From Gordonia jinhuaensis (GTDB lineage Bacteria > Actinomycetota > Actinomycetes > Mycobacteriales > Mycobacteriaceae), in the NCBI RefSeq assembly GCF_014639795.1, contig NZ_BMGC01000009.1, forward strand, positions 62,001-126,000: a stretch of 64,000 bases of DNA. Reading direction: 5' to 3'. Below, one piece after another: positions 55,536 through 64,000 of this stretch. The position numbers were made by a program, and so were the translations under genes. Position 1 is the stretch's first letter; each line of letters begins with the position of its first letter. Under the pieces are notes generated by a model. The model ran no database searches. It saw only the letters and a list, made by a program, of their open reading frames with translations, and was not told where the DNA came from.

Positions 55536-57248
55536 ATGACCGATCTACACGCAGAGAATCTGGCTGCGCGTCTGCGGCAGGTACGCCGTGACAGACGCGC
55601 CGCTCGCGTGACCCCGGGTTCGGCACGAGAACTGGTGGTCGTGGCGTTCGCGGTGCCCGTCGGCGCGGTGGTTCTGATGGCGCTGTGTTCGCTGATCACC
55701 CTGCTGGGTGCGGGTGAACGGCTCACCTCGCTCACCAGCAGTACCGCCTCGATGTGGCTCGCTGCCCATCAGGTGCCGCTCGACATCGCCGACGTGCGGC
55801 TCGGTGTTCTGCCGCTGCTACCCACGTTCGCGCTGGTGGCGGCGAGTGCGGCGATGACCCGTCGGGCCACCAGAGTTCGCGCGACACTCGGCGACCTCAC
55901 CTCGGTGCTGCTCTCGGTGATCGGTGGCGGACTGCTGGTGACCGCACTGGCGCTCGCGGTGGTGATGGATGCCGCGACGGTGTTGACGGTCGCCGCACCC
56001 AACGCACTGGTCGCCTTCGCCTGCACCGCTGCGGTGTACGGGGTGGGGGCGGTGATCGGGCTGTCGATCGACCGTCGGGCGTCGATCGTGTCCTGGCTTG
56101 GTCTGGAGTCGTGGGCGTTGCGGGGCCTGCGCGCGGGCGCCGGCGCCGGCGTCGCGCTGCTGACCATGGCCGCACTGGTCCTCGCGATCCGGCTGGTGAT
56201 CAATTCCGCCACCGGCGGTTCGCTGATCGGGGGCGGGCACGGATTCCTCGGCTACCTCGCGTTGACGGCACTGTCGATCCTGTACCTGCCGAATTTCGTC
56301 ATCGGCGCGGCCGGTTATCTCGTGGGCGCAAAGGTCGAGCTCGGCGGTGCGGCGGGAGACCTCGTGAGTGGTCACGGCGGTGCGGTTCCGCCGCTTCCGG
56401 TGGTCGCCACCATTCCCGACGGCGGTGGGACACCGTGGACGATCCTGCTGCTGTCCATCCCGGTGCTGATCGGCGTGTGCTTCGGCATGGCATGTCGTGA
56501 CCGGGACGGGGTACTCGCGGCCCGCAGTGTCGCTTTCGGTGCGGTCGTCGCCTCGACGCTGATGGTCGTGGCGGCGTCGCTGTGCGGCGGTGAACTCGGA
56601 GAGCTGGGGGTCGCCGGGGTCAACGTCCCCGCCGCCGGCCTGTACTGGATGCTGTGCCTGCTGCTGCCCGGGATGGCAGTCGTGGGACTCACGGCGTTGC
56701 TGCCGAACTCATGGCTCGCCACGGTGGACGTCGGTCGGCCGGTCCGTACCCGCCGGTCCCGCCCGCCCGGTCCGTGGGGCCGTATGCGACGCCGGCGGGC
56801 CATGCGACGCGACGGCCTGCGTCCCGACGGTGGGACCGCGGACAACGGTGCTGCTGACGAGAGTGATCCGGACGATCTGGATGACGACGACTTCGCTCCC
56901 GACGAGTTCGAGGACGCGGATCTCGACGCTGACGGTATCGATACCGATGCAGACGATGCCGAGGTCGACGACTTCAGCCCGGCCTTCGCCGACGACGACA
57001 CCGCAGATTTCCACCCGGCATTCGACGGGGACACCGACGTATTCGATGCGGTCGATACCGACCCGCGTGATCTCGATCCCGCCGACGGAGACGTGTTCGA
57101 CGGGGCCGACCTCACCGAGACAGACACTGGCGTCGCCGAGACAGACAGTGTCACCGACTCAGACAGCGACCCGGCCGCGGATACCGACGCCGGCGACCAC
57201 GACGCCGACGACTATGACGCCGGCGACCACGACGCCGACCGGCACTGA
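55536..57248 (+). CDS. perM: PerM-like cell-division membrane protein (DUF6350)
   Basis: A 570-residue protein. Residues 1-35 are basic cytoplasm, about residues 35-425 hold eight or nine hydrophobic helices (ELVVVAFAVPVGAVVLMALCS first), and the last 130 residues are an extremely acidic D/A-rich tail ending in DAGDHDADDYDAGDHDAD, coded by four 15-bp units (57186-57245). Rv0955 (PerM) of M. tuberculosis supports septum formation by stabilising FtsB and is needed in chronic infection. The gene order antigen-perM-purN-purH is that of Rv0954-Rv0957. The ATG at 55536 gives the expected N-terminus. The acidic tail is longer than I would expect. Confidence 0.82.
   Translation: MTDLHAENLAARLRQVRRDRRAARVTPGSARELVVVAFAVPVGAVVLMALCSLITLLGAGERLTSLTSSTASMWLAAHQVPLDIADVRLGVLPLLPTFALVAASAAMTRRATRVRATLGDLTSVLLSVIGGGLLVTALALAVVMDAATVLTVAAPNALVAFACTAAVYGVGAVIGLSIDRRASIVSWLGLESWALRGLRAGAGAGVALLTMAALVLAIRLVINSATGGSLIGGGHGFLGYLALTALSILYLPNFVIGAAGYLVGAKVELGGAAGDLVSGHGGAVPPLPVVATIPDGGGTPWTILLLSIPVLIGVCFGMACRDRDGVLAARSVAFGAVVASTLMVVAASLCGGELGELGVAGVNVPAAGLYWMLCLLLPGMAVVGLTALLPNSWLATVDVGRPVRTRRSRPPGPWGRMRRRRAMRRDGLRPDGGTADNGAADESDPDDLDDDDFAPDEFEDADLDADGIDTDADDAEVDDFSPAFADDDTADFHPAFDGDTDVFDAVDTDPRDLDPADGDVFDGADLTETDTGVAETDSVTDSDSDPAADTDAGDHDADDYDAGDHDADRH
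57186..57245 (+). repeat. Four 15-bp units at the 3' end of perM
   Basis: Alternating GACGCCGGCGACCAC and GACGCCGACGACTAT-type units coding for DAGDH/DADDY pentapeptides up to the stop codon. Confidence 0.85.
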
Positions 57249-57313
57249 CCATCACCGTCCGTCCTCGTCGCACGCGGGTGGGGGACACCGGGCATCGGTA
57301 TTGCTCGCCCCAT

Positions 57314-57319
57314 TAGGCT
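57314..57319 (+). promoter_or_regulatory. -10 box TAGGCT of purN-purH
   Basis: TAGGCT, 42 bases before the purN ATG at 57362. GAGGAG lies about 12 bases before that ATG. Confidence 0.35.
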
Positions 57320-57361
57320 CAGCGGTGTTGCCGAACCCGTCGCGAGGAGCCTGCGCTGTCC

Positions 57362-58046
57362 ATGTCAGTCGAGCCCGAGTCCCAGCCCCCTGACTCCTCG
57401 CAGCACACATCCGAGGTGGCCGAGCCCCAGCGCGGCGGCCGACACGAGGACCGCGCGCCGATCGTGGTGCTGGCCAGCGGGACCGGAACGCTGCTCGAGG
57501 CGATCCTCGATGCCGCCGACGCCGAGGACTATCCGGCATCGGTGGTCGGCGTCGTCGCCGACCGGCCGTGCCGGGCCATCGAGGTCGCCCAGGCGCGCGG
57601 GATACCGGTCGCGGTGGTGGCACCCACCTCGTTCAGCGACCGCAGTCGCTGGGATCGCGCTCTCACCGAGGCGGTGTCGGACCACCGTCCGGCGCTGGTG
57701 GTCACGGCCGGATTCATGCGGATTCTCGGCTCGGTGTTCCTGGCCGCCCACGGTGGACGCATCGTGAACTCCCATCCCGCGCTGTTGCCCGCCTTCCCCG
57801 GTGCGCACGGAGTTCGCGAGGCGCTCGACTACGGCGTGAAGATCACCGGCGCGACCGTGCACCTGGTGGACGACGGTGTGGACACCGGCCCGATCCTCGC
57901 GCAGTCGCCGGTACCGGTCGAACCCGATGACGACGAGCAGCGGCTGCATGAGAGAATCAAGGGGGTCGAGCGCGCCCTCCTTCCGCAGGTGATCGGGCAG
58001 ATCGTCACCAAAGGCGTTGTCTCCGACGGACGAAAGGCACACATCC

Positions 58047-58054
<8 letters not shown>
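57362..58054 (+). CDS. purN: Phosphoribosylglycinamide formyltransferase
   Basis: The third step of purine synthesis: 10-formyl-tetrahydrofolate formylates GAR. The 230 residues exceed the usual 190-215 because of a 35-residue proline/acidic N-terminal tail. The catalytic core starts [19 protein letters not shown]. The catalytic asparagine-histidine pair is in [18 protein letters not shown], and the aspartate is in GVDTGPIL. Its stop overlaps the purH GTG by eight bases (58047-58054), so the two are coupled. Confidence 0.95.
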
Positions 58055-59606
<1,552 letters not shown>

Positions 59607-59625
59607 ACCCGACGCAGGATCCTTC

Positions 59626-59662
59626 CCACACGACCCCCGGAACAGCTCCGGGGGTCGTGTGG
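59626..59662 (+). terminator. Hairpin terminator of purNH
   Basis: A perfect 16-bp stem (59626-59641 with 59647-59662) with a five-base loop, 19 bases after the purH stop. Confidence 0.85.
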
Positions 59663-59688
59663 CATCTGCGGCCGTTCCCGACCGCGCA

Positions 59689-59739
59689 CGTTGTCTGCCT
59701 GTGGTCGTTGTGTGCCCGTGATCGTTGTGTGAACGAAAC
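59689..59739 (+). repeat. Three degenerate 17-bp repeats behind the purH terminator
   Basis: CGTTGTCTGCCTGTGGT, CGTTGTGTGCCCGTGAT and CGTTGTGTGAACGAAAC in series. They lie 26 bases past the hairpin and before the TAGACT box (59786-59791) of the next gene. Confidence 0.65.
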
Positions 59740-59833
59740 AACGTAAGGTTGCCTGCGCGAACAAGAGTTCATCGCTCGGCCAAGTAGACTTCACTGACCG
59801 GCCAGACTGGCGATGGTGGTGTGGGGGTGATGA

Positions 59834-60832
59834 GTGGCTGTCGAACTGGGCGATGAGGCATCGAGGCCACTCGCGCATTCCCACTCCCGTGATTCCCACT
59901 CCCGAGATTCCTCTGAAGCCTTCGATCCCTCTCGTCCCGGCGACGACACAGCCCTCGACACGGAGTCCCGGGGCGTCGGGGGCACCCGATTCGACGCGGT
60001 CGTGCGCTACTTCTCCCAGCCGCGCTGGTGGCTGGAGATCGTCCTCATCTGGGCGCTCTATCAGGGGTATTCGCGGATCCGCAACGTCGGCGGCAAAGAT
60101 GTCGACCGGGCCTTCGCCAACGGACACTCGATCATGTCGGTCGAGCGCTTCTTCCACATCGAGATCGAGCCGGCGATCAATCACTGGGTTCATCGCAACG
60201 AGTGGGTCGCCAACGCCACTGCCTTCTACTACCAGGCGTTCCACTGGTACGCGACGGTCGCGGTGTTCCTCTGGCTGCTCTTCTTCCATCGGCGCGACGG
60301 TTACCGCCGGGGCTCGCTGGTCCTGGTGATCACCACCCTGGGCGCGCTGATCGGCTTCTATCTCGTGCCCGCGGCGCCGCCGCGGATGTACGGCGGCTAT
60401 GTCGACATCATGGCCCAGACCGCCTCCTGGGGATGGTGGAGCGCCTCGGGCACACCCGGACCGCAGTCGCTGACCAACGAGTTCGCGGCCATGCCGTCGC
60501 TGCACTGCGGATGGGCACTGTGGTGCGGCACGATGATCGTTCTCTACGCCCGGTACCGGTGGGTCAAGGTGATCGGTGCGCTGTATCCGGTCGCCACGGC
60601 ATTCGTGGTGGTGGCCACAGCCAACCACTACATCCTCGACGCCCTGGTGATCTATGTGATCTTCGCGGCGGCGATGCTGGTGGTCTACCGGCCGTGGCGA
60701 TCGAGGGGCACCGACACGTCGTCGGAGACTGCGCTGTTGACTGCTGCGCCGTCGGATGATGCGGTGATCCTCACCGACAGCGAGACGTATCGGGCCGCGA
60801 CCGTGCGTGCACGCGACGCACAAGACTCGTAG
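59834..60832 (+). CDS. PAP2-superfamily membrane phosphatase/transferase
   Basis: A 332-residue membrane protein of the PAP2 group that includes inositolphosphotransferase-like proteins (compare PF14378). A 55-residue polar N-terminus contains HSHSRDSHSRDS, coded by a 15-bp duplication (59877-59906). Five or six membrane helices follow between residues 70 and 290. The active-site segments face outward: GFYLVPAAPPRMYGG, NEFAAMPSLHCGWALW near 218 (PSxH) and TANHYILDALVIYVI near 258 (HxxxD). Substrates in this group are lipid phosphates or polyprenyl-phosphate sugars; which one is unknown. GTG 59834 is the start; TAGACT at 59786-59791 is a plausible -10 box. Confidence 0.82.
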   Translation: MAVELGDEASRPLAHSHSRDSHSRDSSEAFDPSRPGDDTALDTESRGVGGTRFDAVVRYFSQPRWWLEIVLIWALYQGYSRIRNVGGKDVDRAFANGHSIMSVERFFHIEIEPAINHWVHRNEWVANATAFYYQAFHWYATVAVFLWLLFFHRRDGYRRGSLVLVITTLGALIGFYLVPAAPPRMYGGYVDIMAQTASWGWWSASGTPGPQSLTNEFAAMPSLHCGWALWCGTMIVLYARYRWVKVIGALYPVATAFVVVATANHYILDALVIYVIFAAAMLVVYRPWRSRGTDTSSETALLTAAPSDDAVILTDSETYRAATVRARDAQDS

Positions 60833-60835
60833 CGT
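60830..60835 (+). promoter_or_regulatory. -10 box TAGCGT, leaderless start of the AAA ATPase gene
   Basis: TAGCGT ends six bases before GTG 60842. The nearby GGAGG is too close to that GTG to act as a ribosome binding site, so leaderless initiation explains the start better. Confidence 0.5.
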
Positions 60836-60841
60836 GGAGGG

Positions 60842-62248
60842 GTGACGGCAGAAACGACCGAAACCCCCACACCCCGTACCGTCGGAGAACTACGCGCCTC
60901 CGGGCACATCCAGCGCAGCATCAAAGACGAGATCCGCAACAACCTGCTGACCGCCCTGCGTGAAGGGCGGGACCCCTGGCCCGGCATCCTCGGCTTCGAG
61001 TCCACGGTCATCCCGCTACTCGAACGCGCGCTGATCGCCGGCCACGACGTGGTGATGCTCGGCGAACGCGGCCAGGGCAAGACTCGACTGCTGCGGACAC
61101 TGGTCGGTCTGCTCGACGAGTGGACGCCGGTGATCGCCGGTTCCGAACTCGACGAGCACCCATATGAACCGATCACGCCCGCCTCGATACGCCGTTCGGC
61201 GGATCTGGGCGACGATCTGCCCATCGAGTGGCGCCACCGCAGCGAGCGCTACAGCGAGAAGCTCGCCACCCCCGACACCTCGGTCGCCGACCTCGTCGGC
61301 GACGTCGACCCGATGAAGGTGGCAGAGGGCCGCAACCTCGGCGACCCGGAGACCATCCACTTCGGGCTGATCCCGCGCGGACATCGCGGCATCGTCGCCA
61401 TCAACGAGCTGCCCGACCTGTCCGAGCGGATCCAGGTGTCGATGCTCAACGTGATGGAGGAGCGCGACATCCAGATCCGCGGGTACACGCTGCGTCTGCC
61501 GCTCGACGTGGTTCTCGTCGCCAGTGCGAACCCCGAGGACTACACCAACCGCGGACGAATCATCACCCCGCTCAAGGACCGCTTCGGTGCCGAGATCCGT
61601 ACGCATTACCCGCTCGAGCTGGCCGACGAGATCGCGGTGATCGAGCAGGAGGCCGACCTCACCGCGACGGTCCCGCAACATCTGCTGGAGATCATCGCGC
61701 GCTTCACCCGACTCGTCCGCGACAACCCGGCGATCGACCAGCGTTCGGGGGTGTCGGCTCGCTTCTCGATCGCTGCGGCCGAAACGGTTGCCGCGGCGGC
61801 GCTGCACCGGAGCACGATCCTCGGCGAGGACGTTCCGGTCGCACGCATCGTCGATCTCACGTCGGTGGTGGAGGTGCTGCGCGGCAAGGTCGAGTTCGAA
61901 TCCGGGGAGGAAGGACGTGAGGTGGAGATCCTCGAGCACCTGCTCCGGCGCGCGACCGCCGATACGGTGCGCGAGTATCTCGCCGGAATCGACATGGCGC
62001 CGCTGGTGACCGCGCTCGACTCCGGGGAGCCGGTGGTCACCGGTGACCGCGTGCGGGCAGCCGAACTGCTCGCATCGCTGCCCTCGCCCGACAGCACATC
62101 CGACGTGCTCGACGAGATCGCCGAACGCTTCGACGCCGACACCGAGGGCGAGCGGGCCAGCGCACTGGAACTGGCGTTGGAAGGACTGTTCCTCGCCCGC
62201 CGGATCGGCAAGGAAGCCGACGACACCGGCCAGACAATCTACGGCTGA
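60842..62248 (+). CDS. MoxR/ChlI-type AAA+ ATPase (Rv0958-like)
   Basis: A 468-residue ATPase of the magnesium-chelatase-like branch that works with a VWA-domain partner, here the next gene. The ATPase core shows Walker A LGERGQGKTRLLR near residue 73, the presensor/Walker B region GIVAINELPDLSERIQVSMLNVMEER near 180, sensor 1 DVVLVASANPEDYTNRGRIITPLKDRFG near 220 and the C-terminal lid with RSGVSARFSIAAAE. There is no chlorophyll pathway; such pairs act as metal-insertion or protein-remodelling chaperones. Order purH-Rv0958-Rv0959 is conserved with M. tuberculosis. Confidence 0.9.
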   Translation: MTAETTETPTPRTVGELRASGHIQRSIKDEIRNNLLTALREGRDPWPGILGFESTVIPLLERALIAGHDVVMLGERGQGKTRLLRTLVGLLDEWTPVIAGSELDEHPYEPITPASIRRSADLGDDLPIEWRHRSERYSEKLATPDTSVADLVGDVDPMKVAEGRNLGDPETIHFGLIPRGHRGIVAINELPDLSERIQVSMLNVMEERDIQIRGYTLRLPLDVVLVASANPEDYTNRGRIITPLKDRFGAEIRTHYPLELADEIAVIEQEADLTATVPQHLLEIIARFTRLVRDNPAIDQRSGVSARFSIAAAETVAAAALHRSTILGEDVPVARIVDLTSVVEVLRGKVEFESGEEGREVEILEHLLRRATADTVREYLAGIDMAPLVTALDSGEPVVTGDRVRAAELLASLPSPDSTSDVLDEIAERFDADTEGERASALELALEGLFLARRIGKEADDTGQTIYG

Positions 62249-62320
62249 GACGCTGCACCCGGGAGCGTGTCCGGGGGAGTGGATCGGTCCACGAGTTGTG
62301 CCCAACAGACGGGAGCCGTG

Positions 62321-64000
62321 ATGGCCCGCAACAGATTTCATCGGACCCGATACCAGCGCTACAGTGGCGGACCCGATCCGCTCGCGCCGCCGGTCGATCT
62401 CCGCGAGGCGCTCGCCGAGATCGGCGACGACGTGATGGCCGGTGCATCTCCGCAGCGGGCGCTCCGCGAATACCTGCGCCGTGGCAGCCAGGACATGCGC
62501 GGCCTGGACAAGTTGCGGGAGATGGTCAACCGCAAGCGTCAGGAGCTGCTCGACAAGCGCAACCTCAACGGCACGTTCAACGAGATCCGCGAACTACTCG
62601 ACCGCGCGGTTCTCGAAGAGCGCAAACAGCTCGCCCGTGACCTCGACGACGACGCGCGCTTCGCCGAGATGCAGATCGGCAATCTGCCGCCCTCCACAGC
62701 TGAAGCGGTGCGTGAACTCTCGTCGTATCAGTGGCGCAGCGCGCAGGCGAAGGCCGACTACGACAAGATCTCCGATCTGCTCGGCCGCGAGATGCTCGAC
62801 CAGCGGTTCGAGGGCATGAAGCAGATGATGGAGAACGCCACCGAGGCCGACAAGCAGCAGATCACCGAGATGCTGGCTGACCTCAACAAGCTTCTCGCCA
62901 AACACAATCGAGGTGAGGACACCTCAGATGACTTCGAGCAGTTCATGGACGAGCACGGGCAGTTCTTCCCCGAGAATCCGCGCAACACCGAAGAACTCAT
63001 CGATTCACTGGCCAAACGGTCGGCGGCAGCCCAGCAGTTCTACAACTCGCTGACGCCCGAGCAGCGGGCCGAACTCGATGCGCTCTCCGAGCAGGCATTC
63101 GGCTCGCCGGAACTGATGTCGCAACTGGCGCAGATGGATTCGGCTCTGCGGGAGGCCCGGCCCGGCCTCGACTGGGACAACGGTCAGGAGTTCTCGGGAT
63201 CGGAGTCGATGGGTATGGGGCAAGGTGCCTCAGCGCTGGCCGATATCGCCGAACTCGATGCGCTCAGCGAGCAGCTGTCGCAGCAGTACGCCGGTGCGCA
63301 ACTCGATGACGTCGACCTCGATGCGCTCGCACGTCAGCTCGGCCCGGAGGCGGCTGTCGACGCCCGCACCCTGGCCGAACTCGAGAAGGCACTCAAGGAG
63401 CAGGGGTTCTTCGAACGTGCCGACGACGGCGGCCTCAAACTGTCACCCAAGGCGATGCGGCAGTTGGGCCAGACCATCTTCCGCGACATCGCCGAACAGC
63501 TGACCGGACGCCGGGGCGAACGCCAGACCCGCAACAACGGTGCACTCGGCGAGCCCAGCGGGTCCACCCGAGAATGGGAGTTCGGCGACACCGAACCGTG
63601 GGACGTGACCCGCACCATCACCAATTCGGTGCTGCGGACGGTGTCGGAGAACCCCGAGGCTGCCGCGGCCGTGCGCGGTCTCATGCCGGGCGGGCTGAGC
63701 AACGGTGTGCGCATCGATGTGCGCGACGTGGAGGTCTCCGAGACCGAGGCCCGCACGCAGGCCGCGGTCACGCTGCTCGTCGACACCTCGTTCTCGATGG
63801 AGATGGAGGGTCGCTGGACCCCGATGAAGCGCACCGCGGTGGCGCTGAATCACCTGATCTCCACCCGTTTTCGCAGCGACGAGCTGCAGATCATCGCCTT
63901 CGGTCGGTATGCGCGCACCATCGACATCGGCGAGCTGACCGGACTGCAGCCGCGGATGGAACAGGGCACCAACCTGCACCACGCACTGATGCTGGCCGGT
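62321..64000 (+). CDS. VWA-domain protein, partner of the ATPase; runs off the window
   Basis: The first 560 residues of an Rv0959-like protein; the 3' end lies beyond the window. The ATG at 62321 has GGGAG upstream (MARNRFHRTRYQRYSGG). Residues 60-470 are a long, charged, mostly helical region (repeated KQL, LDALSEQ segments) with probable coiled coils. From about residue 480 the von Willebrand A domain begins, with the MIDAS motif LLVDTSFSMEMEGRW near 487 and the metal-binding threonine in GTNLHHALML at the window edge. MoxR-type ATPases act on or through such VWA proteins. Confidence 0.87.
   Translation, partial: MARNRFHRTRYQRYSGGPDPLAPPVDLREALAEIGDDVMAGASPQRALREYLRRGSQDMRGLDKLREMVNRKRQELLDKRNLNGTFNEIRELLDRAVLEERKQLARDLDDDARFAEMQIGNLPPSTAEAVRELSSYQWRSAQAKADYDKISDLLGREMLDQRFEGMKQMMENATEADKQQITEMLADLNKLLAKHNRGEDTSDDFEQFMDEHGQFFPENPRNTEELIDSLAKRSAAAQQFYNSLTPEQRAELDALSEQAFGSPELMSQLAQMDSALREARPGLDWDNGQEFSGSESMGMGQGASALADIAELDALSEQLSQQYAGAQLDDVDLDALARQLGPEAAVDARTLAELEKALKEQGFFERADDGGLKLSPKAMRQLGQTIFRDIAEQLTGRRGERQTRNNGALGEPSGSTREWEFGDTEPWDVTRTITNSVLRTVSENPEAAAAVRGLMPGGLSNGVRIDVRDVEVSETEARTQAAVTLLVDTSFSMEMEGRWTPMKRTAVALNHLISTRFRSDELQIIAFGRYARTIDIGELTGLQPRMEQGTNLHHALMLAG

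Overview
The window is a high-GC chromosome segment from a mycolic-acid-type actinobacterium (order Mycobacteriales). I favour Gordonia or a close relative, but this is inferred from gene content and not from a marker gene. Supporting signs are MspA-type porins, a PerM / 34-kDa-antigen pair, a stand-alone type III glutamine synthetase, and gene orders recalled from Mycobacterium tuberculosis: ctpE-Rv0909-Rv0910; pgi, chorismate mutase, pcrA/uvrD1, M23 peptidase, sucC, sucD (Rv0946c-Rv0952); Rv0954-perM-purN-purH, then Rv0958-Rv0959; and the accD1-accA1-fadE19-maoC-citE plus fadD35 genes (Rv2498c-Rv2505c). Many start codons sit 6-10 nt behind a TANNNT box, which suggests leaderless transcription.

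Layout. 1-2.9 kb: end of a P-type ATPase, a small antitoxin-like protein, a secreted lipase lipoprotein and a SRPBCC protein with an apparent frameshift. 3-9.5 kb: glutamine synthetase III, a small unknown gene, an APC permease, tRNA-Arg(CCT) and a DMT transporter. 9.8-14.3 kb: cobF, cysQ, an Fpg/Nei glycosylase coupled to a PI-PLC-like gene, and an SDR without an obvious start codon. 14.3-22.7 kb: a condensation-fold acyltransferase, pgi, chorismate mutase, a large membrane protein and pcrA. 22.9-32.3 kb: an accessory block described below. 32.4-41 kb: M23 peptidase, sucCD, a nonapeptide-repeat protein with an RDD protein, nucleoside hydrolase, a TetR regulator and two tandem MspA porins. 41.1-53.3 kb: a fused indolepyruvate ferredoxin oxidoreductase diverging from a six-gene branched-chain acyl-CoA operon. 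53.5-64 kb: 34-kDa antigen homologue, PerM, purN, purH, a PAP2 membrane protein, a MoxR/ChlI-type AAA ATPase and the start of its VWA partner.

The most unusual region is 23.3-32.3 kb. Two secreted paralogues of unknown fold lie in inverted orientation and flank a LuxR-type ATPase regulator, an MFS exporter, a secreted lipase (apparently frameshifted) and a NarL-type two-component system. A GATC-centred palindrome with C/G-rich arms (TCCCCCGATCGGGGGA, TCCACCGATCGGTGGA and a near-copy) lies about 115-135 bp upstream of both paralogues and of the exporter. This looks like a small, self-contained regulon for export or secretion.

A second structural theme is short tandem repeats of 15-17 bp. At five places they sit just downstream of a hairpin terminator, in the direction of transcription. 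Units of 15 bp also occur inside coding regions, where they make pentapeptide repeats. I found no rRNA, CRISPR array, insertion sequence or replication origin.
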